Shown: positions 27,370 to 36,316 of the stretch, in pieces
How the letters are laid out: the number at the start of each line of letters is the position of its first letter
How positions within the stretch are numbered: position 1 is the first letter of the stretch
DNA from: Lichenicoccus roseus
Lineage (GTDB): Bacteria > Pseudomonadota > Alphaproteobacteria > Acetobacterales > Acetobacteraceae
Assembly: GCF_005844085.1 (NCBI RefSeq)
Contig: NZ_VCDI01000002.1
Location: 558,001 to 622,000, forward strand
Direction of reading: 5' to 3'
Length of the DNA: 64,000 nucleotides
Translations under genes and position numbers: made by a program
The notes under the pieces: model-generated
Database searches by the model: none
What the model saw: the letters and a program-made list of their open reading frames with translations, nothing else
What the model was told of the DNA's origin: nothing

Positions 27370-28653
27370 ATGATCCCCACGCTGAACGGGGCCGGGGCAC
27401 GGCGGGTCGTCGTGACCGGCATGGGCATATCCGGACCGCTCGGCGTGGGCGTCAGGCAGTTCTGGTCGCGGCTGGTGGAAGGCGAGAGCGGCATCCGCGC
27501 GATCCGCTCGTTCGACGCCTCCGGCCTGCCGGCGCAGGTTGCCGGCGAGGTTCCGGCAGGCTCGCGCGCGAGCGGCGGTCTCGATCTCGACGAATGGATC
27601 CCGCACAAGGACCAGAAGAAGATGGATCGCTTCATCCATCTCGGCATGGTCGCCGCCATCGAGGCGGTCGAGGATTCCGGCTGGCTGCCGACCAGCGAGG
27701 AAGACCAGTGCGCCACCGGCGTGATGATCGGGTCCGGCATCGGCGGGCTGCAGAGCATCTACGAGGCATCTGTGCAGGTCCACGAGGGCCGCGCGCGCCG
27801 GCTGTCGCCGTTCTTCATCCCCTCGGCGCTGATCAACCTGGTCTCGGGTCACGTCTCGATCCGCTACGGCTTCAAGGGCCCCAACCATTCCGCCGTCACC
27901 GCCTGCGCCACCGGCGTGCACGCGATCGGCGACGCGGCGCGGCTGATCATGCTGGGCGATGCCGACGTCATGATCGCCGGTGGCGCCGAGGGTGCGGTGT
28001 GCGCGCTGGGCATCGCCGGCTTCTGCGCGTCGCGGGCGCTGTCCACCGACTTCAACGACACCCCCGAGCGCGCCTCGCGCCCGTGGGACCGCGACCGCGA
28101 CGGCTTCGTGATGGGCGAGGGCGCCGGCATCGTGGTGCTCGAGGAATACGAGCACGCGCGCAAGCGCGGGGCCAGGATCTACGGCGAGGTGCTCGGCTAC
28201 GGCCTCTCCGGCGACGCGCATCACATCACCGCGCCGCCTGAAGGCCATGTCGGCGCCTACCGGGCGATGGTGGCCGCGCTCAAGAGCGCCCGCTTGTCAC
28301 CGGCCGACATCGGCTACGTCAACGCGCACGGCACCTCCACCATGGCCGACGATCTCGAGCTCGACGCCGTCGAGCGGCTGTTCGGCGATGCGGCGCGTGG
28401 CCTGGCGATGTCGTCCACCAAGTCGGCTACCGGCCACCTGCTTGGGGCGGCGGGCGCCATCGAGGCGATCTTCTCGCTGCTGGCGATCCGCGACGGGGTG
28501 GCGCCGCCGACGCTCAACCTGGACAACCCGAGCCGCGAGAGCGTGATCGACCGGGTGGCCCGCGAGGCGCAACGGCGGCCGATCCGGCACGCGCTGTCGA
28601 ACAGCTTCGGGTTCGGCGGCACCAACGCCAGCATCGTGCTCGGCGCCGCCTGA
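27370..28653 (+). CDS. fabF: 3-oxoacyl-ACP synthase II
   Basis: 427 residues. Thiolase-fold condensing enzyme with Cys179 (VTACATGVHAIGDAARL), His in VNAHGTSTMADD and His in SATGHLLGAAGAIEA, the Cys-His-His triad of KAS I/II. RRVVVTGMGISGPLG at the N-terminus and NSFGFGGTNASIVL at the end are standard. It condenses malonyl-ACP with acyl-ACP. 24 bp after acpP and 31 bp before mltG, so one operon. Confidence 0.97.
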   Translation: MIPTLNGAGARRVVVTGMGISGPLGVGVRQFWSRLVEGESGIRAIRSFDASGLPAQVAGEVPAGSRASGGLDLDEWIPHKDQKKMDRFIHLGMVAAIEAVEDSGWLPTSEEDQCATGVMIGSGIGGLQSIYEASVQVHEGRARRLSPFFIPSALINLVSGHVSIRYGFKGPNHSAVTACATGVHAIGDAARLIMLGDADVMIAGGAEGAVCALGIAGFCASRALSTDFNDTPERASRPWDRDRDGFVMGEGAGIVVLEEYEHARKRGARIYGEVLGYGLSGDAHHITAPPEGHVGAYRAMVAALKSARLSPADIGYVNAHGTSTMADDLELDAVERLFGDAARGLAMSSTKSATGHLLGAAGAIEAIFSLLAIRDGVAPPTLNLDNPSRESVIDRVAREAQRRPIRHALSNSFGFGGTNASIVLGAA

Positions 28654-28684
28654 GCGCGCCCGCCTTCGCCGGGCCGCCGGCCTG

Positions 28685-29689
28685 ATGCGCCGCACGCTTG
28701 GCCTGATCGCGGCCTTCCTGTTCGCAGGCGTCCTGCTCGGCGCCGGCATGGCAGCCGGCGCGCTCTGGTGGTACTGGAGGCCGGGACCGCTGCCGCAAGC
28801 CACGGCCATCGTCATCCCGCATGGCGGGCTCGCCGGCGCCGGCGCCGTCCTGCAGCGCGAGGACGCACTGCCCGATGGCCCGGCCGCCCTGTTCGGCTTT
28901 CGCGTCGCCGGGCGGCTTACCCGCAGCGACGGTCCGGTGCATGCCGCCGAGTTCGAGTTCCCGGCGCACGCCTCGGTGCGCGAACTGCTGCTGGTGCTGC
29001 GGACGGCTCGCCCGGTGCAGCACCAGCTGACGATACCGGAAGGCCTGACCGTGGCGCAGATCGCGCTGCTGCTGGCGTCCGCCGATGCGCTGGCGGGTGC
29101 GACCCCGGTGGTGGCGGAAGGCAGCATCCTGCCCGAGACCTACGCGTATGAGCGCGGCACCACGCGCGCGGCGATCGTGACGCGCATGCAGGCGGCCATG
29201 GAGCGACGGCTGCAGTCGGCCTGGACCAGCCGCCAGCCGCAGCCGGAGCTGCCGACGCCTCGCGACCTGCTCGTCCTCGCCAGCCTGGTCGAGCGCGAGA
29301 CCGCCAGGCCGGCGGAGCGCCCGCTGGTGGCCCGCGTGTTCCTCAACCGGCTGCACCTCGGCATGCGGCTGCAATCCGACCCGACCGTCATCTACGGGGC
29401 ATCAGGCGGGCTCGGAACTCTCGCACGTCCGCTCAGCCGGGCCGATCTGGCGCAGCCCAATCCGTACAACAGCTACCTGGTCACCGGCCTGCCACCCGGG
29501 CCGATCTGTTCTCCCGGCCCGGCCGCGCTGGATGCGGCGGCGCACCCGGCCGCCGGCGACATGCTGTATTTCGTCGCCGACGGCAGCGGCGGCCATGCCT
29601 TTGCCACCGACCTGCCCACCCACCTGCAGAACGTCGCGCGGCTGCGAGCACTGGAAGGTGCGCACGCATCCAAGGAGCCGTCCCGATGA
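28685..29689 (+). CDS. mltG: Endolytic murein transglycosylase MltG
   Basis: 334 residues with one N-terminal membrane helix (about 6-30). YceG-like domain: IPEGLTVAQIA, GSILPETYAYERGTT, catalytic Glu in LASLVERETARP (Glu203), then VFLNRLHLGMRLQSDPTVIYG and LPPGPICSPGPAALDAA. It cleaves nascent peptidoglycan strands and is often found directly after fabF in alphaproteobacteria, as here. Stop overlaps the next start by ATGA. Confidence 0.95.
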   Translation: MRRTLGLIAAFLFAGVLLGAGMAAGALWWYWRPGPLPQATAIVIPHGGLAGAGAVLQREDALPDGPAALFGFRVAGRLTRSDGPVHAAEFEFPAHASVRELLLVLRTARPVQHQLTIPEGLTVAQIALLLASADALAGATPVVAEGSILPETYAYERGTTRAAIVTRMQAAMERRLQSAWTSRQPQPELPTPRDLLVLASLVERETARPAERPLVARVFLNRLHLGMRLQSDPTVIYGASGGLGTLARPLSRADLAQPNPYNSYLVTGLPPGPICSPGPAALDAAAHPAAGDMLYFVADGSGGHAFATDLPTHLQNVARLRALEGAHASKEPSR

Positions 29690-30555
29690 ACGAGCCTCAT
29701 GCCGGCGCGGCGGTGATCACCGGGGCGACCGGCGGGATCGGGCGCTGGATCGCACTCGGCCTTGCCGCCTCCGGCTATCGGCTGTTCATCGTCGGCCGCG
29801 ACCCCGCCCGCCTCGGGCGCGCACGTGACTGGATCGCGGGCCGGGTTCCGGAGAGCCGCGACCGGCTGATCACGGTGCAGGCGGACCTGTCGCTGCTGGC
29901 CGAGACGGCAGCGGCTGCCGCCGCCATACGCGCCCAGGCACCGTCGGTCGGGCTGCTGGTGAACAACGCCGGCACCTTGCAGTCGCGCCGGGTGCTGACT
30001 GCGGAAGGCCACGAGCGTACCCTCGCGGTCAATCACCTGTCGCCGCTGGTGCTGACCCACGCCCTGCTGCCGGCCCTGCTGGCCCAGGGTGGCGGCGCCC
30101 GGGTCGTCAGCGTCGGATCCTCGACGTCCGACGGCGCCGGGATCGACCCTGCCGACCTCGAACTGGCTGCGGGCTGGCGGATGACGCGCGCCTACGCCCG
30201 CTCCAAGCTCGCCCTGCTGATGACCCAGATGACGCTGGCCGAACGGCTGGATCCGGCCCAGGTCGCGGTGAACGTGGTGCATCCGGGCATGGTGGCGACC
30301 GGTCTGGTGCGCGAGCCCGGCATGGTCGGCCTGGCCTGGCGGCTGATGGCGCCGTTCATCCTGAGCGAGCGCGAGGGCGCCGACACTCCGCTCCATGCCG
30401 CACTGTCGCCGGAGTGCGCCGGGCTCAGCGGAGCCTACCTGAAACGGCGTCGGCCGGTGCCGCCGAACAGGCGGGCGGTCGATCCGTCGCTGCGGGCGCA
30501 GGTATGGACGGCGAGCCGGGCGCTGGCGGCGCCGTATCTGCAGCCGCAGGATTGA
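29686..30555 (+). CDS. Short-chain dehydrogenase/reductase
   Basis: 289 residues, classical SDR of the retinol-dehydrogenase-like group: TGATGGIGRWIALGLA (cofactor motif), NNAGTLQSRRVLTAEGHERTLAVNHLSPL, Ser in VVSVGSSTS, then Tyr and Lys in AYARSKLALLMTQ. The Tyr-x-x-x-Lys pair is intact. Substrate unknown. ATG 29686 overlaps the mltG stop, so it is co-translated with mltG. Its last 131 bp overlap the 3' end of the convergent SDR gene. Confidence 0.87.
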   Translation: MNEPHAGAAVITGATGGIGRWIALGLAASGYRLFIVGRDPARLGRARDWIAGRVPESRDRLITVQADLSLLAETAAAAAAIRAQAPSVGLLVNNAGTLQSRRVLTAEGHERTLAVNHLSPLVLTHALLPALLAQGGGARVVSVGSSTSDGAGIDPADLELAAGWRMTRAYARSKLALLMTQMTLAERLDPAQVAVNVVHPGMVATGLVREPGMVGLAWRLMAPFILSEREGADTPLHAALSPECAGLSGAYLKRRRPVPPNRRAVDPSLRAQVWTASRALAAPYLQPQD

Positions 30556-31540
30556 CGCCAACCCTGCCGGCGATGCGCTGCAGGAACGCGAGCAGCTTGA
30601 CCTGCGCGCTCCAGCCACGGGCGCGCCGGTTGAACGGTCCGCGCACGCCGAGCACGCGCGAGGGCGGGTGGAACAGGCTCGGCTCCTCGGCGGCGAGCGC
30701 CTCGGGATCACGCGACAGCTGGGCATCGAAGCGCAGCCGCCCCATCAGCCAGGCCGCCAGCGCCGGCGACAGCCGCGCGACATAGGAGAAGGCGGTGACC
30801 ACCGACGTCACCGTCATCTCCCGGCAGCGCCCGGTGGCTGCGACATAGAGCGCCTCGGCGACGATCTCCGGCTGGTACACCGGTGGCACCGGCCGGGCCG
30901 GGAAGCCCATGTGCGAGGGCGCGTGGCTGAAGAACGGGGTGTTGACCGCCGGCGGGAAGATCGTCGCCAGGCGCACCCGGCTGCCCGCCATCTTGAGCTC
31001 GACCTGTATCGACTGGCCGAAGCCGCGTACCGCCGCCTTGGCGCCGACATAGGACGACATCAGCGGCAGGCCGTGGAACACGATGCCGGAGCAGACATTG
31101 ACGATGGCGCCGGCATCACGCGGCAGCATGATGCGCAGCGCCGCCCGCACGCCGTTCACCGTGCCCATGTAGGTGACGTCGGTGACGCGGCGGAACTCGG
31201 CATCCGTCACGTCGAGCAGGCGGCCGTAGACGCCGTTGCCGGCGGCGTTGATCCAGGCATCGGCCGGCCCGAGCTGCGCGGTCAGCGCGCGCGCCGCCTG
31301 GTCGAGCGCCTCGGCATCGGCGACGTCGGCGACTGCGACGGCCCCCGTGGCTCCGGTGGCCTGCACGTCGGCAAGGGCGGCCTGTAGTCCGGCGGCTCCC
31401 CGCGCGATCAGCCCTACCGACCAGCCGCGCCGGGCGAACAGGCCGGCGGCGGCGCGGCCTATTCCGGACGAGCCGCCGGTGATGATCACGATGCGCGGTG
31501 CGGCCCGGGGTGCGGGCGGCGGTCGGGAGCGTTCAGCCAT
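30425..31540 (-). CDS. Short-chain dehydrogenase/reductase with C-terminal extension
   Basis: 371 residues from ATG 31540 (a GTG at 31555 would add five). TGGSSGIGRAAAGLFARRG binds NAD(P), NAAGNGVYG and the YVGAKAAVRGFGQS active-site motif are present with a preceding Ser. After the SDR core (about 260 residues) comes a tail of about 100 residues including FNRRARGWSAQVKLLAFLQRIAGRVGVNP and a low-complexity Pro/Ala end. This tail overlaps the convergent SDR gene by 131 bp, so the last 40 or so residues read antisense to another gene and may not be under strong constraint. Function unknown. Confidence 0.82.
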   Translation of the reverse strand: MAERSRPPPAPRAAPRIVIITGGSSGIGRAAAGLFARRGWSVGLIARGAAGLQAALADVQATGATGAVAVADVADAEALDQAARALTAQLGPADAWINAAGNGVYGRLLDVTDAEFRRVTDVTYMGTVNGVRAALRIMLPRDAGAIVNVCSGIVFHGLPLMSSYVGAKAAVRGFGQSIQVELKMAGSRVRLATIFPPAVNTPFFSHAPSHMGFPARPVPPVYQPEIVAEALYVAATGRCREMTVTSVVTAFSYVARLSPALAAWLMGRLRFDAQLSRDPEALAAEEPSLFHPPSRVLGVRGPFNRRARGWSAQVKLLAFLQRIAGRVGVNPAAADTAPPAPGSPSIPAPAATDRPPACSAAPADAVSGRLR

Positions 31541-31642
31541 CCGGGTAGATGCCACACAAGCCTGTGCATCTGTAAATCCCGTTCTGCCGCGCCGTGTTGG
31601 CTGCAGGGCTGCCCGTCAGCCAGCACGACATGGAGCCCGCCG

Positions 31643-32929
31643 ATGACCGAGCTGACCCGCCGCACCCTGTTCGGCAGCACTGCCCTGCTGGCCGCCACCG
31701 CCGTGGCCGCGGCGGCGCCCGGCGCGGGCCAGCAGGAACCGGGCGCGCTGCGCGGCTCGGTGTCGGACGGCCATGTCGGCCTGCCGCCTTTGCATGCTCC
31801 GAGCGAGGCCAATGGCGAGGTGCCGAACCCGATTCCGCCGGGCAAGCGCCTGGGCATCGCGGTGGTCGGGCTCGGCACACTGGCGCTCGAGGAGATCCTG
31901 CCCGGCTTCGGCCAGGCGGCACATGTGCGCATCGCGGCACTGGTCAGCGGACGGCCGGAGAAGGCCCGCACGATCGCGGCGCAATACGGGGTGCCGGAGA
32001 AGAACCTGTACAGCTACGCCAACTTCGACGGCATACGCGACAATCCGGACATCGATGCCGTGTACATCGTGCTGCCGAACGCGATGCATGCCGAGTTCAC
32101 CCTGCGTGCAGCCGCCGCCGGCAAGCACGTGCTGTGCGAGAAACCGATGGCGGCGACCGTCGCCGAGGCCGAGCAGATGGTCGAGGCGTGCCGCCAGGCC
32201 AGGCGCACGCTGATGATCGCCTACCGGCTGCAGCACGATCCGGCGCATCGCACCCTGATCGGGCTGGCGCGCAGCGGCCAGTACGGAGCGATCCGCATGA
32301 TCGAGGCGGTGAATGGCCAGAATGACCTGCCGAACGGCCAGTGGCGGCAGATCCTGGCGATGGCCGGCGGCGGCTCGCTGCCCGACGTCGGCCTCTATTG
32401 CACCAACGCCTTCCGCTACATCACCGGCGAGGAGCCGGTCGAGGTGACCGGCCGGGTGACGCGCCCGCCGCACGATCCGCGCTTCCGCGAGGTCGAGGAC
32501 GTGGCGCTGTTCACCATGCGCTTCCCGTCGGGCGTGATCGCCACCGGCAGTTCCGGCTACAGCTTCCACGAGAGCCGTCAGCTGCGGGTGCATAACGAGC
32601 GTGGCTGGCTCGGGCTCGATCCCGCGTTCGGCTATGACAACCTCGCCCTGCAGATCGACCGCAAGGCGGGGCGCGCGAGTGCGCTGGAAACACGGCGCTT
32701 CACGCCAAGGAACCAGTTCGCGGTGGAGATGGATGCGTTCGCGCTCAGCCTGCACAACAAGGCGGTGCCGCTGACGCCGGGCGAGGAGGGCCTGCAGGAC
32801 ATGCGCATCCTTGCCGCGATCTACCAGTCCGCGGCCGGTGGCTCGGCGGTGACGCTGCCGTCGGCGGTGACGCAGGCGAAGCCTCGCGGCGAGTGGCCGA
32901 GCCAGTTGGGTCCGTATCTGCTGACCTGA
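31643..32929 (+). CDS. Gfo/Idh/MocA family oxidoreductase, Tat-exported
   Basis: 428 residues. N-terminal twin-arginine signal LTRRTLFGSTALLAATAVAAA, then a spacer, then a Rossmann domain LGIAVVGLGTLALEEILPGF and the family EKP motif (HVLCEKPMA), followed by an alpha/beta substrate domain (SLPDVGLYCTNAFRYITGEEPVEV). The layout matches periplasmic glucose-fructose oxidoreductase (GFOR) of Zymomonas and relatives, which carry tightly bound NADP through the Tat system. Sugar substrate cannot be decided. It is divergent from the minus-strand SDR; start ATG 31643 follows GGAGCC. Confidence 0.87.
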   Translation: MTELTRRTLFGSTALLAATAVAAAAPGAGQQEPGALRGSVSDGHVGLPPLHAPSEANGEVPNPIPPGKRLGIAVVGLGTLALEEILPGFGQAAHVRIAALVSGRPEKARTIAAQYGVPEKNLYSYANFDGIRDNPDIDAVYIVLPNAMHAEFTLRAAAAGKHVLCEKPMAATVAEAEQMVEACRQARRTLMIAYRLQHDPAHRTLIGLARSGQYGAIRMIEAVNGQNDLPNGQWRQILAMAGGGSLPDVGLYCTNAFRYITGEEPVEVTGRVTRPPHDPRFREVEDVALFTMRFPSGVIATGSSGYSFHESRQLRVHNERGWLGLDPAFGYDNLALQIDRKAGRASALETRRFTPRNQFAVEMDAFALSLHNKAVPLTPGEEGLQDMRILAAIYQSAAGGSAVTLPSAVTQAKPRGEWPSQLGPYLLT

Positions 32930-33278
32930 CTGCACGGATCAGGCGGAGCGTATGCGCGAGGCCATCGAGATGTGGCTGGAAGGCTTCCGGAGCGCGTCCA
33001 CCCCGCGCGACACAGTCGTGTCGCCGGACATCTTCTCGATGATGGCTTCGTTCTTGCCGAAGATCACCTGATCGGGCACGCCCCGAAGCACGATGCCGCG
33101 CCGAGTTGGCGCCGCCGCTTCCGGACCCCTGGGCAGGATCTTCGTCTGTCGCGCTGTTGGAAGTGCCTGTCATCCACTCTGCGGTTTCAGGTGGCATGAA
33201 GTCTGCGATCGCTGCATCGAAAAGCTGTTGTCGCCACCGGCCGCTCGGGGTCGGGGCGTCAGCTAATCTCGAAGAATG
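32930..33278. other. 349-bp region without a defensible gene
   Basis: Two tiny opposing frames exist: a forward one at 32952-33071 (39 codons) and a reverse one ending at 32939 that reads GVPDQVIFGKNEAIIEKMSG in its middle but has no good start codon. They are antisense to each other, so at most one can be real. The reverse one looks somewhat protein-like and could be the remnant of a lost gene. No terminator or RNA gene seen. Confidence 0.35.
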
Positions 33279-34349
33279 TCAAATCTCGTCGATGCGCGGC
33301 AGTATCTTCTGCTCCTGCAGCCGGCGGATCGCGCCGACCAGCGCCACACCGTTGTCGATCGTCTCGTTGAAGCCGGCGCGGCGTATCTTGCCCATGTCCG
33401 ATATCATGTCGAACGGCGTATTGAAGATGAAGTCGCCGAACGCCCAGCCGACCAGTTTCTCGTAAGCCACGGGTTGCAGCCCGTGCGCCTGCGTCAGCCG
33501 GTTCCAGAGCGGCGCCTTGTCGGCCATCTGCTGCGCGAGGCTCATGCGCAGTGGCGGCGCCACCTCCAGGCCGAAGGCGTCGGCGACCTGCCGCCAGACC
33601 CGCTGCCAGCGGAACGGCTCGTGCACGTAGTTGAAGGCCTCGCCGGCCGCGGCGTCGGCGGTTGCACTCCACAGGCTGGCCTGGCCGAGCAGGCGCGCAT
33701 CGGTGAACTGCGCCAGCACGCCGTCATGGACCTGCGCCGTGCCGGGAAACCGGAACGACGTGCCGGTGGCCTTGCACAGGGTGGCGAACACGCCGATCAC
33801 CATGGCGATGTTCATCGGATTGCCGACGGCATCGCCCACGACGACATCCGGCCGCAGGATCGAGAACGCGAACTCGCCCGCCGCCGCGCGACGGCGCAGC
33901 GTATCCTCCTGGGTGTAGTAGAAGTTGGGCGGGATGTGCCGCGGGCTGTCCTCGTAGAAAGGCGCCTGCACCTCGCCGAGATGCACGCCATACACCTTGG
34001 CGCCCTGGTAGAGCACTACGCGCTGCAGTGGCGCGCCGACCTGACGCAAGCCGTCCAGCAGATTCTCCAGCATCGGCCCGTTGACCGCGACCTCGGCGAC
34101 GAAGTCGGGCTGCGCCCGGTAGGCCGCATAGAACAGGTGGGTGGTGCCCGACGCGGCCTGCAGCGCCTGCGCGGTCGCCTCGCGGTCGAGCAGGTCGGCG
34201 GCGATCGCGCGCCCATCCGGCAGGCCGTGCGTCGACAACCGCGTCGCCTCCCAGCCCGGCGCCGATCGCAGGGCCTCGATCACGCCACGTCCGATGATGC
34301 CGCTGGCGCCGGCGACGAGCGCCTGCCGTACAACGCCCGGTGATGTCAT
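33279..34349 (-). CDS. PRISE-like SDR (progesterone 5-beta-reductase/iridoid synthase type)
   Basis: 356 residues, extended SDR. ALVAGASGIIGRGVIEAL is the cofactor motif. YQGAKVYGVHLG, FYEDSPRH and NFYYTQEDTL are characteristic of the PRISE group, in which the catalytic Lys sits in the first motif and the Tyr in NFYY rather than in a YxxxK pair. Family members reduce activated C=C bonds of enones. The plant name does not imply a steroid or iridoid substrate in bacteria. Start ATG 34349; 12 bp separate it from the SYLF gene, same strand. Confidence 0.75.
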   Translation of the reverse strand: MTSPGVVRQALVAGASGIIGRGVIEALRSAPGWEATRLSTHGLPDGRAIAADLLDREATAQALQAASGTTHLFYAAYRAQPDFVAEVAVNGPMLENLLDGLRQVGAPLQRVVLYQGAKVYGVHLGEVQAPFYEDSPRHIPPNFYYTQEDTLRRRAAAGEFAFSILRPDVVVGDAVGNPMNIAMVIGVFATLCKATGTSFRFPGTAQVHDGVLAQFTDARLLGQASLWSATADAAAGEAFNYVHEPFRWQRVWRQVADAFGLEVAPPLRMSLAQQMADKAPLWNRLTQAHGLQPVAYEKLVGWAFGDFIFNTPFDMISDMGKIRRAGFNETIDNGVALVGAIRRLQEQKILPRIDEI

Positions 34350-34361
34350 GCCCCGGGCATC

Positions 34362-35318
34362 CTAGCGTGGCGGCGGCAGCGACTGGCTCTGCACCGGATC
34401 GCTCGGCGCCAGCTGGGTCGGGCCGGTGTCGGGATTGGCCGGATAGGACTGGCCGCCCTGGTAGGCCGGCGATCCCTGGTAGGCGTTCGGAGCACCGTAT
34501 GCGGTACCGCGCCGGTAGGCGGGCGGGTAGTTGTCCGGGTTGCTCGCCTCTCCGGCGTCCGGCCCGATGGCGGGCGGAGGCGTGGCCGGGCCGGCGCCGC
34601 CGTAGCGCATCAGCACCGCCCGCAGTGGATCGGCCCCGGGATTGTTCACCCGCATCGCCACCGCGATGTCCTGCGGTCCGACCGGCTGGCCGTAGTAGGC
34701 GCGGTTGCCGATGCTGTCGAAGGACAGGATGCTGCCCTGCAACGAGATGCCGGCGAACAGGCCCTTGCTCTTCTCGATCACCACGATGTCGGCGTTGAAC
34801 GCGGCGGAGGTGTCGCCCTCCATGCCGGCGCCGAGGGTGGCCAGCGTGATGCCGGCGTTGGCGCCGAACTTGAACTGGCTGTCCATGATTGCGGTGAGGC
34901 CGCGCCTGCTCATGATGAACAGCATCAGCTCGGCATCCTGGATGCCGGCCTGCAGGCCGAAGGAGCCCGAACCCATCGAGTAGAAGGCCGGCGCCGACCA
35001 GGAGCCGGAGCCGTCGCGGGCCAGCAGCGTGCAGCCGCCGCCGGAGCCGCCGAAGATGAAGGACATGCGGAAGATGCTCGGGCAGATCAGCACGCCGCGC
35101 GAACGGGCGAGGAAACGGCGGGCCTGGTCGCCGTTGGCGCGCCAGTCGAGGATGTCCTGCGCAGTCAGCGTCGCGCGATCGACCAGTCGCTGCTGCTGCT
35201 CCTGCGCCTCGGTAGGAGGCTGGCCCTGGGCGTGGGCGGCGGTCGGCAGGGCCTGCAGGACCACCATCGACGGCAGCACGATCGAAGCGACTGCTGCAAG
35301 GCCGCGGCGCGTTCGCAT
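34362..35318 (-). CDS. Secreted SYLF/Ysc84-domain protein
   Basis: 318 residues. Residues 1-31 are a signal peptide ending AAHA. The SYLF lipid-binding domain follows: ARSRGVLICPSIFRMSFIFGGSGGGCTLLAR, FYSMGSGSFGLQAGIQDAELMLFIMS, and DIVVIEKSKGLFAGISLQGS. The C-terminal 90 residues are low-complexity Pro/Tyr/Gln/Gly (repeats of AYQG). In bacteria such proteins are periplasmic or outer-membrane associated with unknown roles. ATG at 35318 precedes the signal; an upstream in-frame ATG (35342) would add eight acidic residues that spoil it. Confidence 0.87.
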   Translation of the reverse strand: MRTRRGLAAVASIVLPSMVVLQALPTAAHAQGQPPTEAQEQQQRLVDRATLTAQDILDWRANGDQARRFLARSRGVLICPSIFRMSFIFGGSGGGCTLLARDGSGSWSAPAFYSMGSGSFGLQAGIQDAELMLFIMSRRGLTAIMDSQFKFGANAGITLATLGAGMEGDTSAAFNADIVVIEKSKGLFAGISLQGSILSFDSIGNRAYYGQPVGPQDIAVAMRVNNPGADPLRAVLMRYGGAGPATPPPAIGPDAGEASNPDNYPPAYRRGTAYGAPNAYQGSPAYQGGQSYPANPDTGPTQLAPSDPVQSQSLPPPR

Positions 35319-35446
35319 GGCGTATCCTCTATCCTCGTCCAACGCCCGCCAGGGGGCGAATCCGCCTGGAAGCCCAGGTTGTCTTGCCTAGCAAGAATCC
35401 GGCGTCCGGGAGAGCCCCCGAAGCCGTCCGATGCCGTCCGATGCCG

Positions 35447-36247
35447 TCAGTCGAAGCCGATGCCGCTGGCGGCGGAGACGGCAGCCGCGATGCCGGGGGT
35501 GGCGGCCAGGATCGGCCAGGCGCCGGTCATGCCGCCGTCGCGCAGGAATGGCGACACCCTGACCCGCGCTTCGGCCAGCACCGGCAGCGCGCCTGCCACG
35601 TCCCAGACGTTGATGAACGGCTCGATGTAGGCGTCGAGCCGTCCGCAGGCGATCTCGACCAGGGCGATGGCGCCGCAGCCGCCGGTGCGCGGCGCGGCAC
35701 CCAGGGCGACGATGCGACCGGTCAGCGCCGCATGCGCCTCCGCCGTGACCTTCGGGCTCCAGCCGACCTCGACCATGGCACGCCGCATGTCCGCGGTATC
35801 GGCCGGCCGGATCGGTGCGCCGTTGAGCGTGGCGCCACCACCCTCGCGGGCCATGAAGGTCTCGCGGAGCACCGGTGCGGCCACCAGGCCCAGGACCGGC
35901 CGATCGCCGTCCATCAGGCCCAGCGAGACCGCCCAGCGATCCCGTCCGCGGGCATAGTTCGAGGTGCCGTCGATCGGATCGACCACCCAGCGCAACGCTG
36001 CGCCGGCGCCTTCCGCGCTTTCGCCGGTCTCCTCGCCCTTGAAGCCGTCGTCCGGGAACAGGGTCCGCAGGCGGCCGGCGATGAGCGCCTCCACGGCGCC
36101 GTCCGCCTCGGTGACCCAGTCCTGCGCGCCCTTGAGGTTGCCGGTGAAGCTGCCTGCCGCCGGCCGCATCCGCATCGCAAGCGTCGCCGCCTCGGCCACG
36201 ATCTCGCTGGCTGCTTCGAGCCGCTGGTTCAGGGCGCTGGATTGCAT
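35447..36247 (-). CDS. Inositol monophosphatase family protein
   Basis: 266 residues. Metal-site motifs of the lithium-sensitive phosphatases are intact: KGEETGES (Glu), WVVDPIDGTSNYARG (Asp-x-Ile-Asp-Gly-Thr), and NVWDVAGALPVLAEA. TEADGAVEALI matches the TxxD start of the fold. Members act on inositol phosphates, histidinol phosphate or PAP; sequence alone does not choose. Start ATG 36247 puts the first helix directly after; a longer in-frame start (36304) is less likely. Confidence 0.88.
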   Translation of the reverse strand: MQSSALNQRLEAASEIVAEAATLAMRMRPAAGSFTGNLKGAQDWVTEADGAVEALIAGRLRTLFPDDGFKGEETGESAEGAGAALRWVVDPIDGTSNYARGRDRWAVSLGLMDGDRPVLGLVAAPVLRETFMAREGGGATLNGAPIRPADTADMRRAMVEVGWSPKVTAEAHAALTGRIVALGAAPRTGGCGAIALVEIACGRLDAYIEPFINVWDVAGALPVLAEARVRVSPFLRDGGMTGAWPILAATPGIAAAVSAASGIGFD

Positions 36248-36316
36248 GGATGCCTCGGAGATGTCGGGGGCAGGCACCCTGGGCTGGCGCATGCCCGGGT
36301 GCAAGCAGCCGCCACC

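Noticed and set aside
32939-33178. Reverse frame with a protein-like stretch after the Gfo/Idh gene
   Set aside because: No ATG and only a weak internal GTG; no family recognised, so left as intergenic.
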